Shown piece after piece: positions 33,719 through 42,962 of a stretch of DNA of 64,000 nucleotides (position 1 is its first letter; the number at the start of each line of letters is the position of its first letter). The notes beneath the pieces are model-generated. The model saw nothing but the letters and a program-made list of their open reading frames with translations, did not search any database and had not been told where the DNA came from. This DNA comes from Hyphomonadaceae bacterium UBA7672 (GTDB lineage Bacteria; Pseudomonadota; Alphaproteobacteria; Caulobacterales; Hyphomonadaceae): assembly GCA_002483135.1 (NCBI GenBank), contig DLHI01000007.1, positions 124,001 through 188,000 of the forward strand, in the 5' to 3' direction. A program made the translations under genes and the position numbers.

Positions 33719-35737
33719 ATGCCTGCGTTTTTCGATCGCCGTTCTTTCCTGCTCGCGAGCCTTGGCCTCGCCGGCGCGTGCACGACAGGGCCATGGCTGC
33801 CGCCCGCGCCGGGGACATTTCGCGTGGTCGAACACCAGCCGATTCCGGTGAGGGACGGGGTCAAGCTGTCGGCCCGTCTGTGGTTGCCGGATGGCGACGC
33901 GCGGGCGCCCGCGGTGCTTGAGACTGTCCCCTATCGCAAGCGCGATCTCTATCGCGGCGCCGACGATCTGTGGGGTCCGCAACTGGCAAGCAACGGCATT
34001 GCCTTCGTGCGGCTGGATGTGCGTGGGTCAGGTGAATCCGAAGGCGTGTTGACGGACGAATACAGCGAAGCCGAGCTTGCCGACTGTGAGGATGTCATCG
34101 CATGGCTCGCGCGGCAGCACTGGTGCAATGGCGCGGTCGGCATGCGCGGCATTTCGTGGGGCGGGATCAATGCGCTGCAGGTCGCGGCGCGCCGCCCGCC
34201 TGCCCTGCGCGCCATCATGCCGATGGGAACTTGCGACCGGCGCTATACCGACGATGCGCACTATGTCGGCGGGTCGGTGGCGCACACCAACTTCCAGTGG
34301 GGCGCGCTATTCAAGAAGGTGATGGCCGGGCCACCCGATCCCATCATCCACGGCGAACGCTGGCGCGAGATGTGGCGCGCGCGGCTGGAGGCGACGCCGC
34401 CAATCCTTGCGATATGGCTGACGCACCAGCGCGAGGATGACTACTGGAAGCGCGCTTCGGTTCATGAAGCGCCGGGCGATGTGCGGATTCCCGCCTATGT
34501 GGTGGGTGGGTGGAGCGACACCTACGCCACTCCGGGCCTGCGGACGTTCGCGAACATGAGCGCGCCCGCGAAGGCGCTGATCGGGCCGTGGGGCCACACC
34601 TACCCATATGCAGCCACGCAGGGACTCGACTGGGCGCATGAGGAAGTGCGCTGGTGGCGTCAGTGGCTGATGGGCGAGAATACGGGGATCATGGACGAGC
34701 CGCGCCTGCGGCTGTTCATGCCGGAAGCGACGGCTTCCGAAGGCGGGCCCGTTCCCGGCCGCTGGGTCGGCGAGCGCGCATGGCCGCCGCAAGCGTCTGT
34801 GCGGACGATGTTTCTCAACGCCGGTGCGCTTGAATCTGCAGCGAAGACAGGCGCGCCGCTGGTGCACCGCGACCGCGGCGTGGTTGGAACGACGAAACCG
34901 GGATGGCTGGATCGCCTTCCGATCGAGCAATCGCACGACGATGCGCTGAGCGCGACATTCGATTCAGCGCCGCTCGATCAGGCGATGGAGATCGCCGGCG
35001 AATCTGATCTCACACTCCACGTGGCGTCGGACAAGCCGGTGGCGCGCGTCTTCGTGCGGCTGTGCGACGTGCGCGAAGACGGCAAGAGCTGGCTGGTGAC
35101 GTGGGCGGCGCTCAATCTCACTCGCAGGGAGTCGATGAGCGAGCCTTCGCTTCTGGAGCCGGGGCATATCTATACAGTGAAGCTGAAACTGCGACCGGCG
35201 GCCTATAACTTCCGCGCCGGATCGCGCGTGCGGCTGTCGATCTCGGAAGGCTTCTGGCCAATGCTGTGGCCCTCGCCCGAGACGCCGTCGCTGACGCTTC
35301 CCGTGGGCATCTCGACGTTGAGCCTGCCTGTGCGGGCGGCAAGCGCCGAGGCGCCCTTCCACATCGCACAGCATGGCGGCGGCGATCCGGCGCCAGACTA
35401 TGCGCCTGCCACGCCCGACGCATCGGGCCGCATCGTGCTGAGACACACAATGCCTGAAGTCTCCTATCCGGTCGCGGGCGCGGACGGGATCATCCTGTCC
35501 AGCTCCGGCGAGGAGACGAGCGAGATGATTGCAGGCGATCCGCTCTCCTGCCGGTGGTCGCAGGTGACGCGATCAAGGTGGAAGCGCGGCGACTGGGAAT
35601 GCGCCGTCGAAACGAGCTACGAGCTGACATCGGACGCAATTGCCTTCCGCATCGTCGAAACCCTGCGCGCAACAGAGAACGGGCGCGAGGTGTTCGCGCG
35701 GGACAGCGACAGGCGCGTCCTGCGCGATCTCATGTAG
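33719..35737 (+). CDS. CocE/NonD family hydrolase, Tat-type lipoprotein
   Basis: 672 residues from an ATG after TCGGGAGGACGG; the longer upstream frame is non-coding-looking. The signal FFDRRSFLLASLGLAGACTT combines a twin-arginine motif with a lipobox (Cys 22), so it is probably folded before export and anchored in the envelope. The alpha/beta-hydrolase core shows RLDVRGSGESEG, the nucleophile elbow GMRGISWGGINAL (about 141-153), and GPWGHTYPYA; the C-terminal jelly-roll (about 420-600) is that of X-Pro dipeptidyl-peptidase/cocaine esterase enzymes. Substrate unknown; ester or acyl-peptide hydrolysis expected. Confidence 0.86.
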   Translation: MPAFFDRRSFLLASLGLAGACTTGPWLPPAPGTFRVVEHQPIPVRDGVKLSARLWLPDGDARAPAVLETVPYRKRDLYRGADDLWGPQLASNGIAFVRLDVRGSGESEGVLTDEYSEAELADCEDVIAWLARQHWCNGAVGMRGISWGGINALQVAARRPPALRAIMPMGTCDRRYTDDAHYVGGSVAHTNFQWGALFKKVMAGPPDPIIHGERWREMWRARLEATPPILAIWLTHQREDDYWKRASVHEAPGDVRIPAYVVGGWSDTYATPGLRTFANMSAPAKALIGPWGHTYPYAATQGLDWAHEEVRWWRQWLMGENTGIMDEPRLRLFMPEATASEGGPVPGRWVGERAWPPQASVRTMFLNAGALESAAKTGAPLVHRDRGVVGTTKPGWLDRLPIEQSHDDALSATFDSAPLDQAMEIAGESDLTLHVASDKPVARVFVRLCDVREDGKSWLVTWAALNLTRRESMSEPSLLEPGHIYTVKLKLRPAAYNFRAGSRVRLSISEGFWPMLWPSPETPSLTLPVGISTLSLPVRAASAEAPFHIAQHGGGDPAPDYAPATPDASGRIVLRHTMPEVSYPVAGADGIILSSSGEETSEMIAGDPLSCRWSQVTRSRWKRGDWECAVETSYELTSDAIAFRIVETLRATENGREVFARDSDRRVLRDLM

Positions 35738-35743
35738 GACGCG

Positions 35744-36193
35744 CTAGCTCTTGGCGGCTTTCTCGGCGGCCTGCGCCGCCATCTGCTCCATCTGGCCGCG
35801 TTCAATCTCGGCGGCTTCAGCACCGAAATCCTCGGGCGTCCAGACCGGGCGGATCTCGATGAACTCGCCGGCAGGGCATGGCGCCTGACGGGCCCAGGCG
35901 ACGGCTTCCTCCAGCGAGGCGCACTCGATGATCCAGTAGCCGCCGAGGACTTCCTTGGTCTCGGTGAACGGGCCGTCGTGCACGGTGGTCTTACCGCCGC
36001 CCTGATACTTCACACGGGCGCCCATGCGCGTGGGCTTCAGCCCCTCCCCGCCCAGCATAGTGCCAGCGTCCACCATGCGCTGGTTGAACGCCATCATGTC
36101 CTCGAGCAGCTTCTGTCCCTCCGGGCCGGGCGGAACCGGGTTGGTTTCAGTTTCGGCCTGCGGGCCGGGATACATCAGCATAACGTAACGCAC
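35744..36193 (-). CDS. YciI-like (DGPF) domain protein
   Basis: 149 residues. MRYVMLMYPGPQAET at the start and VHDGPFTETKEVLGGYWIIE (about 70-89) carry the DGPF motif with the conserved His-Asp. Such proteins form ferredoxin-like dimers; in many bacteria they are linked to ECF sigma factors, but no sigma factor gene is adjacent here. The C-terminal 25 residues are Ala/Glu-rich helix (GQMEQMAAQAAEKAAKS). Function unknown. Confidence 0.88.
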   Translation of the reverse strand: MRYVMLMYPGPQAETETNPVPPGPEGQKLLEDMMAFNQRMVDAGTMLGGEGLKPTRMGARVKYQGGGKTTVHDGPFTETKEVLGGYWIIECASLEEAVAWARQAPCPAGEFIEIRPVWTPEDFGAEAAEIERGQMEQMAAQAAEKAAKS

Positions 36194-36272
36194 GGGCTAG
36201 CTCCTTCTGCTGTCCCAAGGACGCAGGCGACGACGAAGCCCCGACATTTCCGGCGCCAGGTTTTTCGGGCGG

Positions 36273-37904
36273 TCAGTCGGCCTTTGCGGCAATCCGGTAA
36301 ATCGCGTTGGTGATGTCGGAGGAAACATAGATCGACCCGTCCTTCCGCGACACCGCGACGCCCGTGGTCGTGTATGCCGGCAGCGTGCCTTCGGCGGACA
36401 CCAGGCCGGTCTTTAGACCCTCGGCAAGCACGGTCGTGGACTTGTCCTTTGGATCATAGGCGATGACGCGGCCCACGCCGGCTTCGGCAAGATAGACCTT
36501 GCCATCCACGCCCACATCGACACCCTCGGGACCTTCCAGCCCCTCGAGCACGCGTGTTACCTCGCCAGTGGCGAGATCGACACTGGCAAGGGCGCCTTTG
36601 GCCTGGGGATTGGTTTCGGTCACCCAGATCCTGCCATCCGCCGCCTCGACCATGGCTACGGGCAAGTTGAGTCCGGAGACGATTGGCGCCTCGGGCGTAG
36701 CAGCCCCGGTGACGGGCCGAATGGTTCCCGTGGCGGCCTCGAGCGCGATCACGCGGCCATCGGCAAGCTCAAGCGCGTCGGTCGGCGCGGTGAAGCCGTG
36801 ATGGATGGCGGCTGCGCCGCTGGCGCGATCGATCACCTGAACCATGCCGGCCGCCCAGGACGTGATCATCACTTTCGACTTGCCCGCGCCAATGCCGAGC
36901 TGGTTCTCGGTCTCGTCGCGATACATGCGGAGCGGATCGGTGATCGCTTTCGTGGCGGTGTCGATGACGCGGTAGGCGAACACGTCCGCGACGTGCAGCT
37001 TCTCGCCCTCTGGACCATCCGTGATGGCAAGGTCGGTCGGCGTCGCCAGAGGACCACTGACGATCTTGCGTACGGCGCCATCGGCGGGGTTCACCGCATA
37101 GATGGTGGCTTCAGCCATGTTGGAGACATAGATCGTGCCGTCCTTCGCGATGGCGAGGTTGTCGAGCGCGGGCGCAAGCGTGGCGACGACGCCGACCGCC
37201 TTCGTCTTCATGTCGATGCGCTTGAGCTCGCCAGTCTTTGTGTCGATGGCGTAGAGATTGCCATCGGGACCGAAATTGGCGGCGGCAGGGATCTGGAATC
37301 CGTCGGCGACGACCGTGTCTGCACCGGTCTTCGGGTCGATCTTCACGATGGCGTTCTTGAACCACAGCGGGCCATAGAGCATGCCGTCAGGCCCGACCTC
37401 GAAGCCATTGAAGCCGCCAAGATCCTTGCGGATGAGACGCGCAGGCGAGGCGCCGGTGACGTCCGCCTCATACAGCGCATCGCCGAGGAAGACTTGCGTG
37501 AAGTAGAGCTTGCCGTCCTTCGTGAAGGCCAGCGAGTTCGAGCCCGGCAGGCCGGAGGAGATCATGCGCGGCTCGCCGCCCTTTTCCTGGATGAAGACCT
37601 TGCCCGTGAGATAGCCGGTCCATGCCATCTCACCGTTGGGACCAAACGCGATGTCATCGGCCATGCCATCGGGAGGGCCCATGCGCTCCGTCACTTCGCC
37701 GGTTACGGGGTTCACGGCATAGATCGCCTGCCCGACCACGCTGCCGGCGAGGACGGTTCCATCCTCCTCCACCGCAAGACCATGCAGGCCATGGAAGGGC
37801 GATGGGCCGATGAACTCGGTGACTTCCCACGTGACGGGCTTGGCCGCCTCGCCACTGCAGGCGGCCAGCGCGAGCAATGAAGCAGCACACAGCAGACGGA
37901 TCAT
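36273..37904 (-). CDS. Six/seven-bladed beta-propeller lipoprotein (SMP-30/Vgb-like)
   Basis: 543 residues. Lipoprotein signal ends LLALAAC (Cys 16). The mature part repeats blades of about 40-50 residues with GPDGMLYGPLWFKNAIVKID, FGPDGNLYAIDTKTGELKRID and GVDGKVYLAEAGVGRVIAYD patterns typical of SMP-30/gluconolactonase-like and NHL/Vgb propellers (quoted as pieces). Around 11 such units are visible, more than one propeller's worth, so two propellers in tandem are likely. No obvious catalytic residues. Next gene upstream on the same strand is the redoxin/copper protein. Confidence 0.78.
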   Translation of the reverse strand: MIRLLCAASLLALAACSGEAAKPVTWEVTEFIGPSPFHGLHGLAVEEDGTVLAGSVVGQAIYAVNPVTGEVTERMGPPDGMADDIAFGPNGEMAWTGYLTGKVFIQEKGGEPRMISSGLPGSNSLAFTKDGKLYFTQVFLGDALYEADVTGASPARLIRKDLGGFNGFEVGPDGMLYGPLWFKNAIVKIDPKTGADTVVADGFQIPAAANFGPDGNLYAIDTKTGELKRIDMKTKAVGVVATLAPALDNLAIAKDGTIYVSNMAEATIYAVNPADGAVRKIVSGPLATPTDLAITDGPEGEKLHVADVFAYRVIDTATKAITDPLRMYRDETENQLGIGAGKSKVMITSWAAGMVQVIDRASGAAAIHHGFTAPTDALELADGRVIALEAATGTIRPVTGAATPEAPIVSGLNLPVAMVEAADGRIWVTETNPQAKGALASVDLATGEVTRVLEGLEGPEGVDVGVDGKVYLAEAGVGRVIAYDPKDKSTTVLAEGLKTGLVSAEGTLPAYTTTGVAVSRKDGSIYVSSDITNAIYRIAAKAD

Positions 37905-37993
37905 ATGGTGTTCTCCCGGTATGTGTTTTGGGAGAGCTTAACCCTGCGGCGCGATCTGACCAGCGGGGCCGTAACGGCAAGCCGAAAAGCAAA

Positions 37994-38018
37994 CGCCCCG
38001 GCCTTGGGAGCCGGGGCG
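37994..38018 (-). terminator. Intrinsic terminator after the redoxin/copper-protein gene
   Basis: CGCCCCGGC (37994-38002) pairs perfectly with GCCGGGGCG (38010-38018). On the minus strand the stem is followed by TTTGCTTTTC, a broken T-tract. It is 26 bases after the stop of the 673-residue protein and ahead of the propeller gene, which therefore probably has its own promoter. Confidence 0.75.
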
Positions 38019-38043
38019 CTGCGGTGTTGTCGTCTACTGAAGC

Positions 38044-40065
38044 CTAGCGGCCCATGGGCGGCTTGGTGTCAGCGGCGGGCTTCGGTCCGCCCGGGCGGCG
38101 CATCTGGCCCATGACGGCTTCGAACTCGCTCATGTCGATGCCGCCGTCCTTGTTCTTGTCGACCATGCCGAACGCCATCGGGTTACCGATCATCTGCTTG
38201 AACTGGCCGCGGAGCTCGCCGATCTGGACCTTTTCGTCGAGGTCGTCATCGAGCATGCCGAGCAGGCGCGTCCTGTTGAGCAACTCATCGTAGTTCGTCT
38301 GGTTCTTCGCCGTCTCGTCTTTCCAGAGATAGCGCAGCGAGGTGTAGAACATCTCCTCGAACGACTGGTCGCCCCAGACGATGGTCTGGCTCGGGTCCGG
38401 GTTCGCCGGATTGCGCTTCGAGTTGTCGTAGATGTAGGTCGCGATCAGTTTCGAACCCGCCGGAATATCGATCGGCTTGGCGAACTCGTACATGCGCTGC
38501 CAGTTGAAGTCGTAGAACGGGACGTTGAGGATCGTCTCGCGATTGCCATCCGGCGTCATCAGCTCAAGCTTCGAGTAAGTGCCGCGATAGTGCGCGTGCA
38601 CGACGGCGGTGTGCAGGATCGCATCCTTGGGGAACAGGAAGTAAGCGACTTCCTTGTGGTTGCCGTCATTGGCCGGGATTTCGATGAACTGATCAACGAG
38701 CGGCGTTTCGCGCATGATCAGGTCCGGCATCTCGCCTTCCGGATAGAAGTAGAGGCCGATCTGCTCAGCCGACACGGCTTCCTTGCCGAACGGCGTGTAG
38801 TGCATCTGGTAGGCGAACTGCCCGCCAGCCGGCACCCACGAGCCGATGCCGTTGGGAGCAACCGTCGATTCCATGCCGACCGTGTAGCCGCCAACCGCGC
38901 CGCCCCAGGCCTGCATGCCCTTCTCGGTCGCACCTTCCGGGATCACGCCCGAGAGGATGTGGTGGACGCCCTGGCGCTGCGAGACCTTGGCCGTCGCGGC
39001 TTTCAGCCAGCGGCCTTCCTTCAGCGGGTTCGGCGTCGTCGGGTACTGGTAGTCGACATAGCCCGTGGCCGGGATCGTGTACTTCGGAATGTCGACGACC
39101 AGGTCCGGTTTGCCGAGCGGCCATTCCGGCGCGACGTGGCGCACCATGGCGAGTGGGTCAGCCCCTTCGCCACGCGGAGCGCCAGCTTCAACCCAGGCAA
39201 CGAGCGTCTTGATCTGGTCGCCCGAGAGCGACTTGTCGTCCTTGAACGTCGCAACGTGCGGATCGGGATCCCACGGCGGCATGCGGTCGGTGCGCACGGC
39301 TTCGCGGATCATGCCCGAGAACTGCTTCACGCGCTCGTAGTTGTCGAACGCGAACGGCGCGATGCCGCCTTCCTGGTGACAGGCGACGCACTTCTCTTCG
39401 AGCATCGGCGCGATGGTGCCGGAGTACGAGATTTTCGTAGCGGCGGCCTTGGCTTCCGGCGTGCGGCCCGGGAACGCAATCGACTGACCTTCAACCGGAA
39501 CTGACGCGACGGCGACCGGCTGGCCTGCGGCGACAGCAGCGATCGGCGCGGCCGAGAGCGGGCCGCTATAGGCGATCTTCATCGTCTTGGGTTCGATCAC
39601 GAATGTCTGGCCGACGCGCGAGGCGCCGATCTGGCCGCCGACCAGCTGCAGGTCGTCCTGCAGGACCGGGATCGTGATGCCGTTCTTGGCAGCGTCGGCG
39701 AGGATCATCTCGCGCGTGTCATGCGGGTTCGAGTTCACCATCAGGAACTCGACGCCCTTGGGGGCCCACTCGGCCTTCAGCGCTTCGAGCGGGGCGGCGA
39801 TCTTGGCGACATCCGGGCTGCCGGCGGCGTGCATCACGACGACGATGGCGGTGGCATCCTTGAGACGGCCGATCTCGTGGGCGCGGCCTTCAGCCGAGAC
39901 GAGGCGGAAATTGTCGATCCGCGCGGCGACTTCCGCCATCGGCTCCTGTGCTGCAACCGCAACGGCGGCGCTGTCGGCTCCCGAAACCGTGCCCGGCTGG
40001 GCGCAGCTCGCGGCGCCAAGGGCAAGCACCAGTCCAATGGCGGTATATGCCAGACGTCGTGACAT
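38044..40065 (-). CDS. Redoxin-like / cytochrome c / copper type II monooxygenase / EF-hand fusion lipoprotein
   Basis: 673 residues from the ATG at MSRRLAY; signal ends GAASC (Cys 21, lipobox). Domain 1 (about 45-195) is thioredoxin/peroxiredoxin-like but has MHAAGSPDV where the active cysteines should be. Domain 2 (about 215-300) has a heme motif CVACH (226-230) and an axial-Met candidate in DRMPPW (Met 262). Domain 3 (about 320-590) has HH (368-369), MHY (His 422) and HAH (490-492), matching the copper ligand pattern of ascorbate-dependent monooxygenases (PHM/DBM). The end has two EF-hand loops (606-617, 636-647). Substrate unknown; envelope oxidation chemistry is inferred. Confidence 0.82.
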   Translation of the reverse strand: MSRRLAYTAIGLVLALGAASCAQPGTVSGADSAAVAVAAQEPMAEVAARIDNFRLVSAEGRAHEIGRLKDATAIVVVMHAAGSPDVAKIAAPLEALKAEWAPKGVEFLMVNSNPHDTREMILADAAKNGITIPVLQDDLQLVGGQIGASRVGQTFVIEPKTMKIAYSGPLSAAPIAAVAAGQPVAVASVPVEGQSIAFPGRTPEAKAAATKISYSGTIAPMLEEKCVACHQEGGIAPFAFDNYERVKQFSGMIREAVRTDRMPPWDPDPHVATFKDDKSLSGDQIKTLVAWVEAGAPRGEGADPLAMVRHVAPEWPLGKPDLVVDIPKYTIPATGYVDYQYPTTPNPLKEGRWLKAATAKVSQRQGVHHILSGVIPEGATEKGMQAWGGAVGGYTVGMESTVAPNGIGSWVPAGGQFAYQMHYTPFGKEAVSAEQIGLYFYPEGEMPDLIMRETPLVDQFIEIPANDGNHKEVAYFLFPKDAILHTAVVHAHYRGTYSKLELMTPDGNRETILNVPFYDFNWQRMYEFAKPIDIPAGSKLIATYIYDNSKRNPANPDPSQTIVWGDQSFEEMFYTSLRYLWKDETAKNQTNYDELLNRTRLLGMLDDDLDEKVQIGELRGQFKQMIGNPMAFGMVDKNKDGGIDMSEFEAVMGQMRRPGGPKPAADTKPPMGR

Positions 40066-40192
40066 TAGGGGGGTTCTCCAGCGTTTTGGCAGTCTTGTTT
40101 TTATGATCGCATGCATCGTACGCGAGCCTGACAGCGTCAAGGCATCGCGAGCCGTTCTCACCGAAATTTGTTAACTTGTAGTACCGAAATCA

Positions 40193-40624
40193 CTAGCGTC
40201 GGCCGTTCTTGTGCATCAGCGGCGGCTTTTTCCGCGCCCCAGGGCTGCGCGGCGCATCCGAGAGCAGTTCCCTCACGCGGCTTGGGGAGTTCCGAAACCA
40301 GCGGCGACAGCTGCGTGTGAACGCTGAGGCGGTTGCATAGTGCAACTGCAGGCTGACCTGGGTGATCGACTGGGATCGATCCTTGAGCAGCTGCCTTGCC
40401 AGATCCCTGCGCACCCCGTCCCGTATGACCTCAAAGGTGGTTCCCTCGAGCTTCAGGTCGCGCTGTAGCGTTCGAAGGTGGATTCCCATCGCCCGCGCTG
40501 CTTCCCCGACTGTGCAGGCGCAACTGCGGATCAGCGCCTCCACGATCCGCTGGGTCTCATCCGCCCGCGACCGGGACGGATGCGGGCCCTGACCTTCCAG
40601 ATAGGCCACAGCCATCGCCCGCAC
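40193..40624 (-). CDS. AraC-family DNA-binding domain, N-terminally truncated
   Basis: 143 residues from a GTG. A typical AraC C-terminal domain is complete: helix-turn-helix one in TVGEAARAMGIHLRTLQRDL (about 38-57), then LEGTTFEVIRDGVRRDLARQLL and the second in SITQVSLQLHYATASAFTRS. The usual 150-200 residue N-terminal sensor domain is lacking; the frame stops about 130 bases upstream, and no start other than GTG is available. It lies 95 bases after the ABC-ATPase gene on the same strand. Either a remnant or a stand-alone regulator. Confidence 0.7.
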   Translation of the reverse strand: MRAMAVAYLEGQGPHPSRSRADETQRIVEALIRSCACTVGEAARAMGIHLRTLQRDLKLEGTTFEVIRDGVRRDLARQLLKDRSQSITQVSLQLHYATASAFTRSCRRWFRNSPSRVRELLSDAPRSPGARKKPPLMHKNGRR

Positions 40625-40719
40625 CTGGAGGTTGGCGCCCGCAAACCGCTGGACCCTGTCGCCTTCGCCATCGACGTGTTGCGACTGATGGAGTCGAGCC
40701 GCGTTGCACGTCAGGAAAG

Positions 40720-42582
40720 CTAGGCGATCTGCAGTCCTGCCGACCCTTCTGTCGGGTCATGTTCCGCCACCCAGTGGCCAGGCGCGACCTCAACCAGGCT
40801 GGGCCGGTAATACGGCCCCTCCCCCGTCAGCTTCGACTTCATGAAGCGAAGGCTGGCCTTGGGGTCGAGCGGGGACGGCAGGTCGCCAACCAGCTTGACC
40901 CGGGTCCGCGTCCGCTCGCGCACCGGGTCCGGAGACGGCACTGCCGACAACAGTGCGCGCGTATAGGGATGGCGCGGATTTGAGAACAGCACATCGCGCG
41001 GCGCGGTTTCCACCACACGGCCCAGATAGAGCACCATCACGCGATGGCAGATTTCGCGCACGACCGAGAGGTCGTGGCTGATGAACATCATGGCCAGGCC
41101 GAACTCCTTCTGGAGATCGATCAGCAGGTCGAGGATCTGCGCCTGCACCGACACGTCCAGCGCGGAGACCGCCTCGTCGCAGACGACCAGCTTGGGCTTG
41201 AGGATCATGGCGCGGGCAATGCCGACACGCTGGTTCTGCCCGCCCGACAACTCGTGCGGGTAGCGATTGACCATGCTGGGATCGAGACCCATGCGCGCCA
41301 TCATCTCGCGCGCCGCATCTTCCCGCGCCTTGCCGCTGAGTTCCGGGCTGAACACGCCGAGCGGCTCCGCGATGGACTGGCCGACCGTCATGCGCGGATC
41401 GAGGCTGGCGAGCGGGTCCTGGAAGACGATCTGCAATTCCTTGCGCAGCGGCTGCACATCCTTGCGCGAGGATTTCGCGATATCCTTGCCGAGCCAGGCA
41501 ACCGAGCCAGCGCTCGGATCAAGCAGGCGCAGCACGCCGCGCGCCAGCGTGGACTTGCCGCAGCCGCTTTCGCCGACCACGCCCATCGTTTCGCCGGGGC
41601 GCAACGTGAAGCTGACGCCATCGACCGCACGCAGCGGCACACGCTTGCCGAAGAAACCGCCCGGCACGCTGACCGGGAAGGTGACGTGCAGATCCTTGAC
41701 CTCAAGCAGCGGCTTCGTCTCGATCGTCGGCGCCGCCCCGATGGCCGGGCGTCCGCCGCGATCCGCGCGGTCCATGCGCGGCATCGCCTCTAGAAGCATG
41801 CGCGTGTACTCATGCGTCGGCGCCGAGAACACCTGGTCCACCGCGCCGCGTTCCACGGCTTCGCCATGGCGCATCACCACGACGCGGTCCGCCATGCGCG
41901 CAATCACGCCCATGTCGTGCGTGATCAGCACGAGCCCCGCCCCCGTCTCGCGCTTCAGCTCGTCCATCAGGTCGAGCACCTGCGCCTGAACCGTCACGTC
42001 GAGCGCGGTCGTCGGCTCGTCAGCAAGCAACAGCTTCGGCTCGCACAGCATGGCGGAAGCGATCATCACACGCTGGCGCATGCCGCCCGAGAGTTCGTGC
42101 GGGAACTGGTGCAGGCGGCGTCGCGCTTCCGGAATGCGCACGCGTTCGAGCCATTCGACGATGCGCTGATCGGCCGCCGCCCCCTTGAGCCCCTTGTGGC
42201 GCGCCAGCACCTCGGCCATCTGCGCGCCCACCGTCATGTGCGGCGTCAACGACGTGAGCGGGTCCTGGAAGATCATCGAAATATGCGCGCCACGGATCTC
42301 GTTCAGCTGTTGCCGCGAGAGACCAGCAAGCTCCCGACCCTCGAAACGGATCGAACCTTCGACAATCCCGTTCGCCGCTGTGAGCCCCATGGCGGCGAGC
42401 ACGGTCTGGCTCTTCCCCGAGCCGCTTTCGCCTACCAGGCCGAGGCATTCGCCTGCAGCTACGCTGAAAGAGAGCTTCTTCACCGCCTCGACGCGGCCAT
42501 CCTGCGTCTCGAAGGAGACAGAGAGGTCACGGACGTCGAGAAGGGCGGGCTTTGCGGCTGTATCGGTCAAGGCGGCTCTCAC
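40720..42582 (-). CDS. Fused double ATPase of an oligopeptide/dipeptide ABC transporter
   Basis: 620 residues containing two complete ABC ATPases, as in YejF or GsiA. Half 1 (about 10-255) has Walker A GESGSGKS, signature LSGGMRQRV and Walker B LLADEPTTALD; half 2 (about 290-590) has GESGCGKS, LSGGQNQRV and VVCDEAVSALD. The OppD/F-type C-terminal extension (VFSAPTHEYTRMLLEAMP) follows each. No permease or binding-protein genes are adjacent, so it must serve a transporter encoded elsewhere or be an orphan. Its ATG overlaps the stop of the 127-residue gene by four bases. Confidence 0.92.
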   Translation of the reverse strand: MRAALTDTAAKPALLDVRDLSVSFETQDGRVEAVKKLSFSVAAGECLGLVGESGSGKSQTVLAAMGLTAANGIVEGSIRFEGRELAGLSRQQLNEIRGAHISMIFQDPLTSLTPHMTVGAQMAEVLARHKGLKGAAADQRIVEWLERVRIPEARRRLHQFPHELSGGMRQRVMIASAMLCEPKLLLADEPTTALDVTVQAQVLDLMDELKRETGAGLVLITHDMGVIARMADRVVVMRHGEAVERGAVDQVFSAPTHEYTRMLLEAMPRMDRADRGGRPAIGAAPTIETKPLLEVKDLHVTFPVSVPGGFFGKRVPLRAVDGVSFTLRPGETMGVVGESGCGKSTLARGVLRLLDPSAGSVAWLGKDIAKSSRKDVQPLRKELQIVFQDPLASLDPRMTVGQSIAEPLGVFSPELSGKAREDAAREMMARMGLDPSMVNRYPHELSGGQNQRVGIARAMILKPKLVVCDEAVSALDVSVQAQILDLLIDLQKEFGLAMMFISHDLSVVREICHRVMVLYLGRVVETAPRDVLFSNPRHPYTRALLSAVPSPDPVRERTRTRVKLVGDLPSPLDPKASLRFMKSKLTGEGPYYRPSLVEVAPGHWVAEHDPTEGSAGLQIA

Positions 42583-42962
42583 GCTGGAAGGTGTCGGGCT
42601 TCGATGCCCTCACCAGACAGAACTGACAAGATCGTCTCGACCAGTACCGGGCCGGCGTCGGGGCCGCCCTTCCTTGGCTTGCGGCGTTGGCGGACGAACA
42701 GCACCCAGCTGGTGGGATAACCCATGGTTACGCCCACGCTGGCGCAGCCGATCATCAATTCCTGCTCGTACGCCGTGATGTACTCGATGAACCAGCCCCA
42801 GTCTTCAGGATAGGGATAGCTCGTGATGACGCCCTTCTCGGCCAGGGACTTCGACATGAACACCGCAAGCTCGAAGCCATAGAGGTCAGTATTGACCTGG
42901 CAGGACTCGGGCAGAATGGGCGGGAACTTGTCCGTCTCGAATTCGATTGAGCAAAGCTGCAT
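42579..42962 (-). CDS. Small uncharacterised protein with EDWGW motif
   Basis: 127 residues starting MQLCSIEFETDKFPP; an in-frame upstream extension to 43040 is rejected because it does not resemble protein-coding sequence. Contains LPESCQVNTDLYGFELAVFM, then YPEDWGWFIEYI (about 56-67) and a mixed second half. The YG..LA/EDWGW arrangement recurs in small bacterial proteins of unknown function that I cannot name securely. It overlaps the ABC-ATPase gene by four bases, so the two are translated together; no signal peptide or helix suggests a cytoplasmic partner. Confidence 0.7.
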   Translation of the reverse strand: MQLCSIEFETDKFPPILPESCQVNTDLYGFELAVFMSKSLAEKGVITSYPYPEDWGWFIEYITAYEQELMIGCASVGVTMGYPTSWVLFVRQRRKPRKGGPDAGPVLVETILSVLSGEGIEARHLPA

